Counted from the stretch's first letter, positions 1 through 7,480 are shown. The stretch: DNA of 13,866 nt from Chitinophagales bacterium (GCA_013695775.1 JACCZV010000224.1:1-13866); one strand, 5' to 3'. Translations and numbers: made by a program. The notes: generated from the letters alone by a model not told the origin.

Positions 1-276
1 GTTATCACCATCATCAATTCCCCAGATATCGAAATTCCAGTTTCCGGCACCATGCTCCAAATATACTTCATCAATCACCGGTGCATACTCAATGCAGTAA
101 TAGCAGGTAGTGAAAAAGAAATCGAGCATGATGGTACTCCCGCCATCAAGGGTATTAAATAGATTCCGCTCTACACCATCCGTCGTGGTAATGGTGAAAT
201 CAATAGCTGCGTTAGGCTGGGCAAACGAGCAGGAAGCAGCAATTATAAGAGTTAAGCTAAGTATGAATGTCTTCAT
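1..276 (-). CDS. Exported thioredoxin-like protein, N-terminal part (truncated by window edge)
   Basis: The reading frame is open from an ATG at 276 to base 1, giving 92 residues with the C-terminus outside the window. It begins with a signal peptide (MKTFILSLTLIIAASCSFAQ, likely signal peptidase I cleavage at Ala19/Gln20; Cys16 makes a poor alternative lipobox). Residues 25-92 look like the start of a thioredoxin/redoxin fold: a first strand with 'IDFTITTTDG', then 'STIMLDFFFTTCYYCIEYAP' with a CYYC redox site at 58-61 and a following helix. TlpA/AhpC-like proteins of this type act in the periplasm or at the cell surface as thiol-disulfide oxidoreductases. Many Bacteroidota versions carry further C-terminal domains, which cannot be seen here. 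It is divergent from the beta-barrel gene at 498. Family call is fairly secure; substrate is unknown. Confidence 0.8.
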   Translation of the reverse strand, partial: MKTFILSLTLIIAASCSFAQPNAAIDFTITTTDGVERNLFNTLDGGSTIMLDFFFTTCYYCIEYAPVIDEVYLEHGAGNWNFDIWGIDDGDN

Positions 277-415
277 GATAGGAGAATTTTAGTAAAGATA
301 ATCAACATGAATGATAGAAATTTCTCAGAGCCTTGCGAATATAGTATCTCTCCTGCATCCGATTTCACTAATCTGCTTGCTCAATGTTATAATGATCTAT
401 TATAGCAATTAATTA

Positions 416-448
416 TTTGAAGCTGATTGCAGGTTACTTTTGGTAACC
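416..448 (+). promoter_or_regulatory. Candidate promoter with inverted repeat, upstream of the beta-barrel gene
   Basis: A TAnnTTTG match (TACTTTTG, 435-442) lies 15 bp after a TTTG (416-419). The spacing is shorter than the roughly 19-21 bp usual for Bacteroidota sigma-ABfr promoters, so the pairing is weak. The -7 box sits inside a perfect 6-bp inverted repeat, GGTTAC-TTTTG-GTAACC (432-448). That could be an operator or a leader hairpin. The predicted transcript would have a leader of about 50 nt before the ATG at 498. Confidence 0.3.
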
Positions 449-497
449 CTTCTCCTATTAAAACATTTCCCATATCTTGCATCATAAATATCTTCTA

Positions 498-1124
498 ATG
501 CAAAAAGCATTTGCTTTTTTATTGCTTGTTAGTTGCTTTTGCTCTGCATTCTGTCAGGAACCGGAAAAAAGAAAGGCGGAGGCTTCCATTGATGGAAACT
601 CAGTGATTTCCATGTATCCCTTTCAGTTTATTTTTAGCAGCTTTAAGCTGGGCTTTGAGCAAAAAATTTCTGAGAAACTGTCTCTCAAAGGCATGGCTTC
701 TTTAGGGTTAAATGAACATTCGTTGATTTATGATGTGGAAAATTATTCTGCTTTCTCTATAGAGGGTCAACTCAGATACTTTCCTATGAAAAAGTCTCTT
801 TCAGGTATCTATGGTGCTGTTTATTTTTACGACAGAGGCGCATCTTTTGAAGAATTTATAATTTTCCCAGGGCCTTTTCCTATTCCCGCAACGACAACTT
901 ACAATCTCAACTCTATTGGTGGAGGTGTATTATTTGGTGTTCAGTTGTTTGCACGGAAAATCGTCTCCTTTGATTTTTATGCCGGAGGAGGTCCAAACAT
1001 TCCTATTAAGAAAGCGCCAACCAACAATCCTAACAATACCTTTGGGTCCGATTTGATTTTTAACAACTACCGAAAGGCTATCGGTTTTCACAGTGGCTTT
1101 AGTATTGGATTGGTATTAAAATAA
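498..1124 (+). CDS. Small outer-membrane beta-barrel-like protein
   Basis: This 208-residue exported protein has no function I can name. I chose the ATG at 498; the frame also opens at a TTG at 477, but that would add seven residues ahead of a clean signal peptide (MQKAFAFLLLVSCFCSAFCQ). Cleavage after Cys19 is likely, though 'LVSC' at 10-13 could also serve as a lipobox. The rest alternates polar and hydrophobic/aromatic residues in short strands with Gly-rich turns ('LSLKGMASLGLNE', 'GIYGAVYFYDRG', 'SIGGGVLFGVQLF', 'FDFYAGGGPNIPIKK') and ends 'GFHSGFSIGLVLK'. This is the look of an 8-10-strand barrel of the DUF3575/outer-membrane-protein type. It appears monocistronic, with a candidate promoter at 416-448. 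Confidence 0.8.
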   Translation: MQKAFAFLLLVSCFCSAFCQEPEKRKAEASIDGNSVISMYPFQFIFSSFKLGFEQKISEKLSLKGMASLGLNEHSLIYDVENYSAFSIEGQLRYFPMKKSLSGIYGAVYFYDRGASFEEFIIFPGPFPIPATTTYNLNSIGGGVLFGVQLFARKIVSFDFYAGGGPNIPIKKAPTNNPNNTFGSDLIFNNYRKAIGFHSGFSIGLVLK

Positions 1125-1131
1125 CGGGCTT

Positions 1132-1155
1132 AGGCTATTTCATACTCAATAGCTT
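1132..1155 (+). terminator. Weak hairpin after the beta-barrel gene
   Basis: AGGCTATT (1132-1139) pairs with AATAGCTT (1148-1155) around an 8-nt loop, with one G-T pair. It starts 7 bp after the stop codon at 1124. Only one further T follows, so it is a poor intrinsic terminator; the position is the main support. Confidence 0.25.
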
Positions 1156-1274
1156 TGCCCTGATTAATGTTCTTTCGAGCTAAGCAATTGCAGAAGACGA
1201 TCCGGCCTTCTATATCATCCAAATTCCTTCCACAAGAATAGGTTTATCATCAATTTTAATTCAAAATTATCCTT

Positions 1275-1282
1275 TAGCTTTG
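1275..1282 (+). promoter_or_regulatory. -7 box of the tRNA-Cys gene
   Basis: TAGCTTTG is a perfect match to the Bacteroidota TAnnTTTG box and ends 12 bp before the first base of the tRNA. This is the right distance for transcription to start just upstream of the mature 5' end. No clear TTTG -33 box is seen at the usual distance; the nearest resemblance is TTTT/TTTA around 1253-1257. Confidence 0.5.
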
Positions 1283-1294
1283 TCGCTTCTAAAT

Positions 1295-1365
1295 GGTCAG
1301 ATGGCCGAGTGGCTAGGCAGAGCTCTGCAAAAGCTCTTACAGCGGTTCGAATCCGCTTCTGACCT
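1295..1365 (+). tRNA. tRNA-Cys (anticodon GCA)
   Basis: A complete cloverleaf can be folded by eye. The acceptor stem GGTCAGA (1295-1301) pairs with TCTGACC (1358-1364). A D-arm GCC/GGC follows. The anticodon stem GAGCT/AGCTC (1320-1324, 1332-1336) encloses loop CTGCAAA with anticodon GCA at 1327-1329. The T-arm is AGCGG-TTCGAAT-CCGCT. The discriminator base is T1365, the U73 known as a cysteine identity element. CCA is not encoded. The total of 71 nt is normal for tRNA-Cys. It stands alone, with no other tRNA in the window. Confidence 0.97.
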
Positions 1366-1392
1366 CATCTTCATTAAACTTCTTTTGTATTA

Positions 1393-1414
1393 ATTAGTCT
1401 GCTATAGACTTAAT
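1393..1414 (+). other. Stem-loop downstream of tRNA-Cys
   Basis: ATTAGTCT (1393-1400) pairs with AGACT-t-AAT (1406-1414) around loop GCTAT, eight base pairs with one bulged T. It lies 28 bp past the tRNA 3' end and could help end or process that transcript, but no T-run follows. The rest of 1366-1583 shows no gene and no recognisable TAnnTTTG box for the gene at 1584. Confidence 0.2.
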
Positions 1415-1583
1415 CAAATCACCCATTCACGCTTAGTAAAAGTTAGATGGTGCGCAGTTACATTGTCATTACTATGTCATTAGCCAGTAACCAAAATATT
1501 GGATCCTTTTCATTGGCACCTAATTGGATATGCATTATTTCTATGATCTGATTCTACATTAACTATATTGTAAATCCACTTTC

Positions 1584-4500
1584 ATGAGAATTAATCGTCA
1601 GCGCTTCGTACTGCTTGGTGTGGCATTGATTTCTTCTGCTTTCGCGTCAGCACAGGAGTATTTCGGTCAGAATAAGGTGAAGTATGATCAGTTTGAATGG
1701 GCAGTATTTAATACTCCCCACTTTCAAATTTATTATTATGAAGAGGAGAAAGATGCCGTAAAAGATGTGGCGCAGATTTCTGAAATTTGGTACGACCGAC
1801 TTTCGAAGATATTCAGACATCAGTTTAGCGAACTCAACCCATTAATCCTTTATGCAAGTCCTGAGCATTTTCAGCAAACAGACATCATTCCGGGTTTGAT
1901 CGGTGAGGGGATCGGTGGAGTTACTGAGGGAAACAAGAACCGTGTAATTATCCCGTTAGTCGGCTCATGGCAGGATAATAATCACGTTATAGGGCATGAG
2001 CTTGTGCATGCTTTTCAATACGATATTCTTACACACGGAGATTCTACAAGTATAAGAAATATTGGCAACCTGCCTCTTTGGTTCATTGAAGGACTGGCAG
2101 AATATCTATCAATCGGTACTTATGACCCAAATACAACCATGTGGCTAAGAGATGCGGTGATGAATGATAAATTTCCCTCTCTCCGCAAAATGACAAACGA
2201 CTATCACTATTTCCCCTATCGCTGGGGACAGGCCTTCTGGGCTTATGCAACCGGCATTAAGGGAGATAACATCATTCCTGAATTGTTTAAAGAGTGTGCT
2301 ATATATGGTTATGAAAGGGGGATCGAAAGAGTCTTTGACATAAAATCGAAAGAGTTTTCAAAAAGATGGAAGGAAACAGTAGAATCTTATTATCGCCCTT
2401 ACATCAATAGCCCTTCAGACGAATATAGCTCTGGCCGGCGGATGTTCGAAGACCGGAAAGCGATCAATGAACAGGATTTTGCTCCTGCGGTTAGCCCTAA
2501 TGGTAAATATGTAGTTTTTCTATCCGCACGAAATGTATTTTCTCTTGATCTTTTTCTTGCCGATGCCCGATCAAGGAAAATAATCAGACGCTTAAAAACA
2601 GAGACATCTAATTCTCATGGAAATGCACTGCGGCTGATAGAATCGGCAGCAACATGGTCACCTGATAGCAAAAATCTTGCTTTCGTCAGCTATGAGGCGG
2701 GCAGACATTACATCAACATTGTAGAGGCAGTAAATGGTAAAACAAAAGAAAAATTTTCTATAGATGATGTTCAAAGTTTGCTAAACCCCTCATGGTCGCC
2801 GGATGGTAAAAATATTGTGTTCAGTGGCGTGAACCAGGGAAGCAGCGATCTTTATCTGTATGATCTGAAAAACAAGCAGACTACCAGACTTACTCATGAT
2901 AAATTTTCTGACTTGCAGCCATCCTGGTCACCAGACAGCAGATCAATTGTATTCACGACAAATCGATTTTCAGATACCGATTTCTCTAAATATGTTTTTG
3001 GCAATTATGAACTCGCCACTCTTGATCTGCAGACTCATTCCTTATCAGAGATTTCCTTATTTGCTGATGTAAACCATATCAACCCCCTGTTTGGAAAAGA
3101 CAGCCTTCTATATTTTATTGCTTCTCCTGACGGTGTGAGTAATATTTATAGATATAATTTTAAAACATCCATGGTTGAGGGCATCACCCATGAAAAAACA
3201 GCAACCGCTGGTATTACTGCTCTTTCGCCCGCCCTTTCTATTGCTACAAAAACCGGAGACCTCTTTTACTCCGTATTCAAAGGAACCGGATATCAGTTGT
3301 ATTCCTTAAAAATGGATAAGAAACTAAAGGCTGTTCCTATTGATATGAATGCAGTTTCTAATAGGGAGGCTGGTGAGCTACTTCCGATAGATAGAATTTC
3401 CGGTAGTTCTGTGAATGAATACCTGGAGTCCATTCCTTCATCCATTTATAAAGATTCTGTTTTCAGCAACCTTCCCTATAAGCCTAAGCTTTCCTTGTCG
3501 AGCATCAGCAATGCAGGTATTGGAATAGGAATGAGCCCCTATGGTGCCGCTTACGGAGGTGCGGTAAGTCTCCTGTTCAGCGATATGCTTGATCAACACT
3601 TAGTATATGGCGCTATTTCATCTTCCGGAAATATCCTTGATATAGGTGGAATAGTTGGATATCTTAATCAAAAAAAACGGTACTCCTGGGGTCTGTCGCT
3701 TTCGCATACGCCTTATGGTGCAGGAAGCTTTATAAGCTATTATGAGACAGTAACAGTAGATGGGATACCTACAACTATTTATGTGCTCGATCAATACATC
3801 CAGCGACAGTTTGATGATCAATTAAGTGTGTATGCCAGTTATCCTTTCACGCGAGTTAACCGAATAGAGGGATCCTTGTCCTTTGACGTAGTTAATTATT
3901 CTTACCAATTGGTTAAAGATCAATACCTCCTGAATGGCTTTCTTCTTAATGAGGATCAGTATAAACTTGATGCGCCTCCGGGCTTTCAATATGGCACAGC
4001 TTCCCTTGCATTGGTAGGTGATGATTCAAGATTTGGATTCACCTCTCCTTTAGATGGTTACCGATATCGCATGCAGGCTGGTGCTACTACCGGTTCCTTC
4101 ACTTTTGGAACTGCGCTGGCAGACTTCAGATATTATAAATATGTGAAACCTCTCTCTTTTGCGTTCCGCGCCATGCATTATGGCCGCTACTTTGGAGCTG
4201 CTGATTCTTCTATCATCTCCCCACTCACAGTAGGGAATGATGCTTTTGTGCGAGGATATAATTTTTATTCTTATAACCCCAGCGAGGTCACTTATGATGC
4301 TTCAGGCAATAGCATAGAGATTAATAATCTCTTCGGAAGTAAGCTTGGTGTGGTGAATTTCGAAATTCGGTTCCCCCTGACAGGCCCGCGAGAGATCGCT
4401 CCCATAAAAAGTCTGGCGCTGCCTTCCACAATCAGTTTATTCTTTGATGGAGGCATTGCATGGACAGGATCTGAAACTCCAAAATTAATGTGGACGGACA

Positions 4501-4664
4501 ATCAATTGGAACGTACTCCTATATTTAGCACAGGATTATCACTTCGGGTAAATATCTTCGGATACCTGGTGGCAGAAGGATTTTATGCAATACCATTTCA
4601 GCGTCCTGCACATGCCTCTCTTACAAAAGGTGTGGTTGGATTGCTGCTGTATCCGGGTTGGTAA
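1584..4664 (+). CDS. Exported metalloprotease / TolB-like propeller / Omp85-like barrel fusion protein
   Basis: This 1026-residue protein has three visible parts. Residues 1-24 are a signal peptide ending 'AFASAQ'. Residues about 35-270 look like a gluzincin (peptidase-MA-like) domain: HELVH at 138-142 supplies two zinc histidines and the catalytic Glu139, and Glu169 in 'LWFIEGLAEY' is the likely third ligand. Residues about 290-575 hold PD40/TolB propeller blades with repeated 'SWSPDGKNIVFSG'-type motifs near 301, 356, 402 and 446. Residues about 630-1026 look like an outer-membrane barrel of the Omp85 superfamily, with VRGY (889-892, the L6-loop motif), 'FFDGGIAW' and a C-terminal Trp. The protein probably sits in the outer membrane with protease and propeller on one face. 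Substrate is unknown. The ATG at 1584 directly precedes the signal peptide. Domain order is confident; the barrel family is inferred. Confidence 0.88.
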   Translation: MRINRQRFVLLGVALISSAFASAQEYFGQNKVKYDQFEWAVFNTPHFQIYYYEEEKDAVKDVAQISEIWYDRLSKIFRHQFSELNPLILYASPEHFQQTDIIPGLIGEGIGGVTEGNKNRVIIPLVGSWQDNNHVIGHELVHAFQYDILTHGDSTSIRNIGNLPLWFIEGLAEYLSIGTYDPNTTMWLRDAVMNDKFPSLRKMTNDYHYFPYRWGQAFWAYATGIKGDNIIPELFKECAIYGYERGIERVFDIKSKEFSKRWKETVESYYRPYINSPSDEYSSGRRMFEDRKAINEQDFAPAVSPNGKYVVFLSARNVFSLDLFLADARSRKIIRRLKTETSNSHGNALRLIESAATWSPDSKNLAFVSYEAGRHYINIVEAVNGKTKEKFSIDDVQSLLNPSWSPDGKNIVFSGVNQGSSDLYLYDLKNKQTTRLTHDKFSDLQPSWSPDSRSIVFTTNRFSDTDFSKYVFGNYELATLDLQTHSLSEISLFADVNHINPLFGKDSLLYFIASPDGVSNIYRYNFKTSMVEGITHEKTATAGITALSPALSIATKTGDLFYSVFKGTGYQLYSLKMDKKLKAVPIDMNAVSNREAGELLPIDRISGSSVNEYLESIPSSIYKDSVFSNLPYKPKLSLSSISNAGIGIGMSPYGAAYGGAVSLLFSDMLDQHLVYGAISSSGNILDIGGIVGYLNQKKRYSWGLSLSHTPYGAGSFISYYETVTVDGIPTTIYVLDQYIQRQFDDQLSVYASYPFTRVNRIEGSLSFDVVNYSYQLVKDQYLLNGFLLNEDQYKLDAPPGFQYGTASLALVGDDSRFGFTSPLDGYRYRMQAGATTGSFTFGTALADFRYYKYVKPLSFAFRAMHYGRYFGAADSSIISPLTVGNDAFVRGYNFYSYNPSEVTYDASGNSIEINNLFGSKLGVVNFEIRFPLTGPREIAPIKSLALPSTISLFFDGGIAWTGSETPKLMWTDNQLERTPIFSTGLSLRVNIFGYLVAEGFYAIPFQRPAHASLTKGVVGLLLYPGW

Positions 4665-4710
4665 TTAATTAGACCTGGATATTCATTGCTCTAGCCTTGG
4701 CACTATGTAT

Positions 4711-4744
4711 TTCAGGAATATTTGTTCTTCAGGAATATTTGCTC
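4711..4744. repeat. 17-bp tandem duplication
   Basis: TTCAGGAATATTTGTTC (4711-4727) is followed immediately by TTCAGGAATATTTGCTC (4728-4744), two direct copies with one mismatch. Each copy contains AATATTTG, one base from the TAnnTTTG promoter box. The repeat lies in the 178-bp gap before the PAP2 gene, about 100 bp from its start. Confidence 0.85.
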
Positions 4745-4842
4745 TTATGGAAACTATCAGTGATTGTAGTTATTATTTCAGGCTTATAAAATTCTAACTG
4801 ACCTGCTGAAAGCCTGACGGATGTTTTTCTACTTTTAACATC

Positions 4843-5688
4843 ATGACGTCATTAAAGTACACCAACCATCGAATAATTAATAAGCTCAGCTTCAAAACAG
4901 GTTATTTTACCCGACATTTAATATTGCCTGCTTTCCTTTTTATATCTCTTTATCACTTCTCATTTGCCCAATCCTCTGATTCACTATTAAGAAGCAAGGA
5001 ATCAGATTATTCATCTTTAAAGGAAGCTCATCACTCTTATGACCCTTATCTTAGAATTGGAGTTCCGGCCTTAATGATTGGTTACGGCTTTACAGCCCTG
5101 GAGAATTCACATTTAAAGTCTCTGGATATTTCTATAAGAAATAATGTAACTGAAAATCATCCTGATTTTAGTACCAGTCTTGACGATTACCTGATCATCA
5201 TGCCTGCGGTTGCGGTTTATGCATTGAATTTTTCCGGAGTTCATGGTACAAATAATTTCCGAGACCGAACCATTGTTTTAGGGATCTCACTAATAGCAGA
5301 AAAAGTAATTGTGACAAGCCTCAAGCACTTTTCCCATCAAGAAAGACCTGATGGAAGCGACTATCTTTCATTCCCTTCAGGACACACCACAACGGCTTTT
5401 GCCACTGCCGAATTTCTAAGGCAAGAGTACAAAGATGTTTCACCCTGGATAGGAATTGCCGGATATGCAACAGCTACAATATCCGGTGCACTCCGAGTAT
5501 ATAATAATCGACATTGGTTCAGCAATGTAGTGGCAGGTGCCGGATTTGGCATTTTAAGCACTGAATTCGCCTATGCCGTTCTTCCCGTCATCCAGAGAAA
5601 AATATTTTGCCATTCAAAATCAGATGCATTGTTACTTCCATACTATAATAGCAGTGGAAAAGGGCTTACACTCGTAATTTATTATTGA
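4843..5688 (+). CDS. Exported PAP2-superfamily phosphatase
   Basis: This 281-residue protein belongs to the type 2 phosphatidic acid phosphatase/haloperoxidase superfamily, which removes phosphate from lipids such as undecaprenyl pyrophosphate or phosphatidylglycerophosphate. A long basic n-region and hydrophobic stretch end in 'HFSFAQ' (residue 43), a signal peptide. The three signature motifs are present: K161-x6-R168-P169, PSGH at 178-181, and R218-x5-H224-x3-N228. The third motif normally reads SRx5Hx3D; here Leu217 replaces Ser and Asn228 replaces Asp, while the presumed nucleophile His224 remains. The hydrophobic segments at about 112-130, 143-160 and 202-246 are shorter and fewer than in integral lipid phosphatases, so a periplasmic or loosely membrane-bound enzyme is possible. 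It converges on the lipoprotein genes, with 59 bp between stop codons. Substrate cannot be told. Confidence 0.88.
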   Translation: MTSLKYTNHRIINKLSFKTGYFTRHLILPAFLFISLYHFSFAQSSDSLLRSKESDYSSLKEAHHSYDPYLRIGVPALMIGYGFTALENSHLKSLDISIRNNVTENHPDFSTSLDDYLIIMPAVAVYALNFSGVHGTNNFRDRTIVLGISLIAEKVIVTSLKHFSHQERPDGSDYLSFPSGHTTTAFATAEFLRQEYKDVSPWIGIAGYATATISGALRVYNNRHWFSNVVAGAGFGILSTEFAYAVLPVIQRKIFCHSKSDALLLPYYNSSGKGLTLVIYY

Positions 5689-5747
5689 ACGGAAATCTTC
5701 TTTTTTCTCAGTGAAATATAAAGGATTATCAGAAAGAATGTTCCGGA

Positions 5748-6482
5748 TTATTTGGAAGCGGTTTCTACCGGAAGATACAGCGTCATGCCTCCTGCAAGGG
5801 TGAGATCATCAACATGCCCCGATACTGTTTTATCATTGCTGACAAAGTGAAGATGCATCTTTGTGTTATGTTCTGCCAGCACCCGGTATTGCTTTGTGCA
5901 ATAGAACCCTAAAATCGTTGTATGAACATTGCTTGCTTCGCCTTTCAGCCCGGAGTTCTTAACTTTTTTATTTGTTACCTCCTTATCATTCTCTTTCCAA
6001 TCACTTACTCTCCAGTTAATTTTTTGAGCTGTACCTTTTAATAAAAAGGGGAATGGCTCATTGGCATTTATGTTTTCATTTTTTGCCGAAGTCATCACGA
6101 AATTTTCAAGCTGTTTCCAGTTCAACACCGCTGCAGGCAGTGAAATTTCTTTCCATTCCTCCACCTGCGCATAAACGAGCAAGGTTGCTTCTGTATTCCA
6201 GGATGAATCAATTGAAACAGAATTTCCATGAACAAAGGAGGTATACGGCCTTCCATCTTCAATTACAATAAATCCTTTCAAGTTTGTTGCAGAGCCAATG
6301 GCATATATATCGGACTTGCTGGCCAAATCCTGCAAGCTGATATGTGTCGACATATCTCCTTTCTTTATAAGGTTCTCCATTTCTCCTACTGTAACAGCAT
6401 TATAGCTTTTTTGAGAGTTGCACGAAAGAATACAAATACATGCCAACGCGAAAGTGAGAATAACAGCTCTGGTAATTTTCAT
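5748..6482 (-). CDS. Acetolactate decarboxylase-like lipoprotein, intact zinc motif
   Basis: From the ATG at 6482 the product has 244 residues. The frame extends upstream to a TTG at 6581, but 6482 gives a clean lipoprotein signal (hydrophobic stretch, then 'ILSC' with lipid-bearing Cys21). The mature part resembles the alpha-acetolactate decarboxylase family (AlsD/BudA), which converts acetolactate to acetoin. Shared features are 'MENLIKKGDMS', 'YAIGSATNLKGFIVIEDG', and above all H210-L-H212 then H223, with 10 residues between. This spacing fits the zinc ligands H194, H196 and H207 of Bacillus (Brevibacillus) brevis ALDC. By hand alignment, Phe71 stands where that family usually has a Glu ('DGE'), so the activity may differ. 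Known ALDCs are usually soluble; anchoring to the membrane is notable. It follows the paralogue at 6609-7340 by 126 bp on the same strand. Confidence 0.75.
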   Translation of the reverse strand: MKITRAVILTFALACICILSCNSQKSYNAVTVGEMENLIKKGDMSTHISLQDLASKSDIYAIGSATNLKGFIVIEDGRPYTSFVHGNSVSIDSSWNTEATLLVYAQVEEWKEISLPAAVLNWKQLENFVMTSAKNENINANEPFPFLLKGTAQKINWRVSDWKENDKEVTNKKVKNSGLKGEASNVHTTILGFYCTKQYRVLAEHNTKMHLHFVSNDKTVSGHVDDLTLAGGMTLYLPVETASK

Positions 6483-6608
6483 ATGTTGAATTCGCGGGTA
6501 ATATAAAGATTCAATAGCCCTTGTATATTCTTCAGTGCTCCTTATTTCATACACATAATTATAAACGTCCTTAGAACGCAAGAGAAGTTGAAAAGTGATT
6601 AGTCTGAG

Positions 6609-7340
6609 CTAATCTGAAGGGTCGGCAGGAAGATACAGAGTCATTCTGCCATCCAGCTTCATATCTTCGATTCGCCCCGAAAGTGTGTGCTTTTCATTTA
6701 TAAAATGAATGTGTAAAACGGTTTCCTGATGTACAAAAATTTCTTTAGGGTCTTTAGAGTAAAAACCTATTGCAACAATTTTTTCATCTGCTATTCGCCC
6801 GGAAACACCTAATGTGAGTATTTTCTTGTAGGTGATTTCCTTAATATTTGGCCGCCAGTTCAACACATGCCAATTTAATTCAGCGGCAGTACCCTCCAGC
6901 ATAAATGGAAAAGCTTTTGTGCGTGACACATTGTATTTATTGGCCTGGTTAGAGATAAGCTGCTCCAATTGCTTCCAGGTTATTACCTTCTTCGGAATCT
7001 CAAATGGTTTCCATTTCTCAACATGGGAATAAAGCAGCAGCGTGGCTTCTGCGTTATAGGAAGAATCAATACGAGCATTTTTGTTGGTATCTACATAGCT
7101 GGTAAATGAACGCCCGCCCAGGATGGTAATAAAGCCTTCATTATTCGTGACCGTCCCGATGGCGTAAAGATCATTTTGATCTTTGAAATCCTCTAACCTG
7201 GCATGGGAGCTTAAATCCCCATCACGTATAAGATTTTCCAGCTCACCTACCCGTGTTACAGTAACAACATGCCGGTGATCGCAGGCAGCTATCAGCGAAA
7301 AGATCAATAAAGAAAGACTCCGTAAATAAATTCTTATCAT
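6609..7340 (-). CDS. Acetolactate decarboxylase-like lipoprotein, degenerate zinc motif
   Basis: This 243-residue paralogue of the downstream protein is similar along its whole length ('YAIGT.TN', 'EATLLLYSHVEKWK', 'TWKQLEQLI', 'MTLYLP'). The signal ends in a good lipobox, 'LIAAC' (Cys20). The zinc motif is H210-I-H212, but the third histidine is replaced by Arg223 ('LSGRIED' against 'VSGHVDD' in the paralogue). His158 also replaces Arg158 of the paralogue. Like the paralogue it has Phe (70) where canonical acetolactate decarboxylases have a Glu. I infer weak or absent decarboxylase activity and perhaps a binding role. It is first in the likely two-gene operon and divergent from the aldo/keto reductase gene, with 140 bp between. 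An alternative is that neither paralogue acts on acetolactate. Confidence 0.72.
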   Translation of the reverse strand: MIRIYLRSLSLLIFSLIAACDHRHVVTVTRVGELENLIRDGDLSSHARLEDFKDQNDLYAIGTVTNNEGFITILGGRSFTSYVDTNKNARIDSSYNAEATLLLYSHVEKWKPFEIPKKVITWKQLEQLISNQANKYNVSRTKAFPFMLEGTAAELNWHVLNWRPNIKEITYKKILTLGVSGRIADEKIVAIGFYSKDPKEIFVHQETVLHIHFINEKHTLSGRIEDMKLDGRMTLYLPADPSD

Positions 7341-7360
7341 GAAAACACAATCAAATTAAA

Positions 7361-7368
7361 CAAAAATA
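7361..7368 (-). promoter_or_regulatory. Candidate -7 box for the lipoprotein pair
   Basis: On the minus strand this reads TATTTTTG, a full TAnnTTTG match, 20 bp before the ATG at 7340. No TTTG or TTG is found at the -33 distance, so support is weak. The gap up to 7480 is AT-rich, which makes chance matches more likely. Confidence 0.22.
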
Positions 7369-7480
7369 TAAAAAGTGGACGTTGGGGTGCTTTATACTAA
7401 ATTTATTGTAAAGGGCTTCTTCCGGATAAATTAAAATTGAATTGAATACTTTTATTCCCATCCCAAAAAAATAACATAAT

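Noticed and set aside
110..292. 60-codon frame on the plus strand
   Set aside because: It lies opposite the signal peptide and CYYC region of the minus-strand thioredoxin-like gene, which is clearly protein-like.
477..497. TTG start seven codons upstream of the beta-barrel gene
   Set aside because: The ATG at 498 gives a standard signal peptide; the extension adds nothing recognisable.
3618..4501. Two minus-strand frames inside the 1026-residue gene
   Set aside because: They are antisense to the barrel domain and have no protein-like features.
5361..5561. Minus-strand frame inside the PAP2 gene
   Set aside because: It is a shadow of the PSGH and third-motif region.
5697..5710. T-rich stretch between the PAP2 and lipoprotein stop codons as a terminator
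   Set aside because: No stable stem precedes the T-run on either strand.
6483..6581. N-terminal extension of the lipoprotein gene from a TTG
   Set aside because: It would place 33 extra residues before a lipoprotein signal, which would stop it working as one.
6053..7032. Three plus-strand frames opposite the lipoprotein pair
   Set aside because: They are antisense to well-supported, mutually similar lipoprotein genes.
7447..7454. TACTTTTA as a promoter for the aldo/keto reductase
   Set aside because: The last base of the box does not match and no TTG lies at the right distance upstream.
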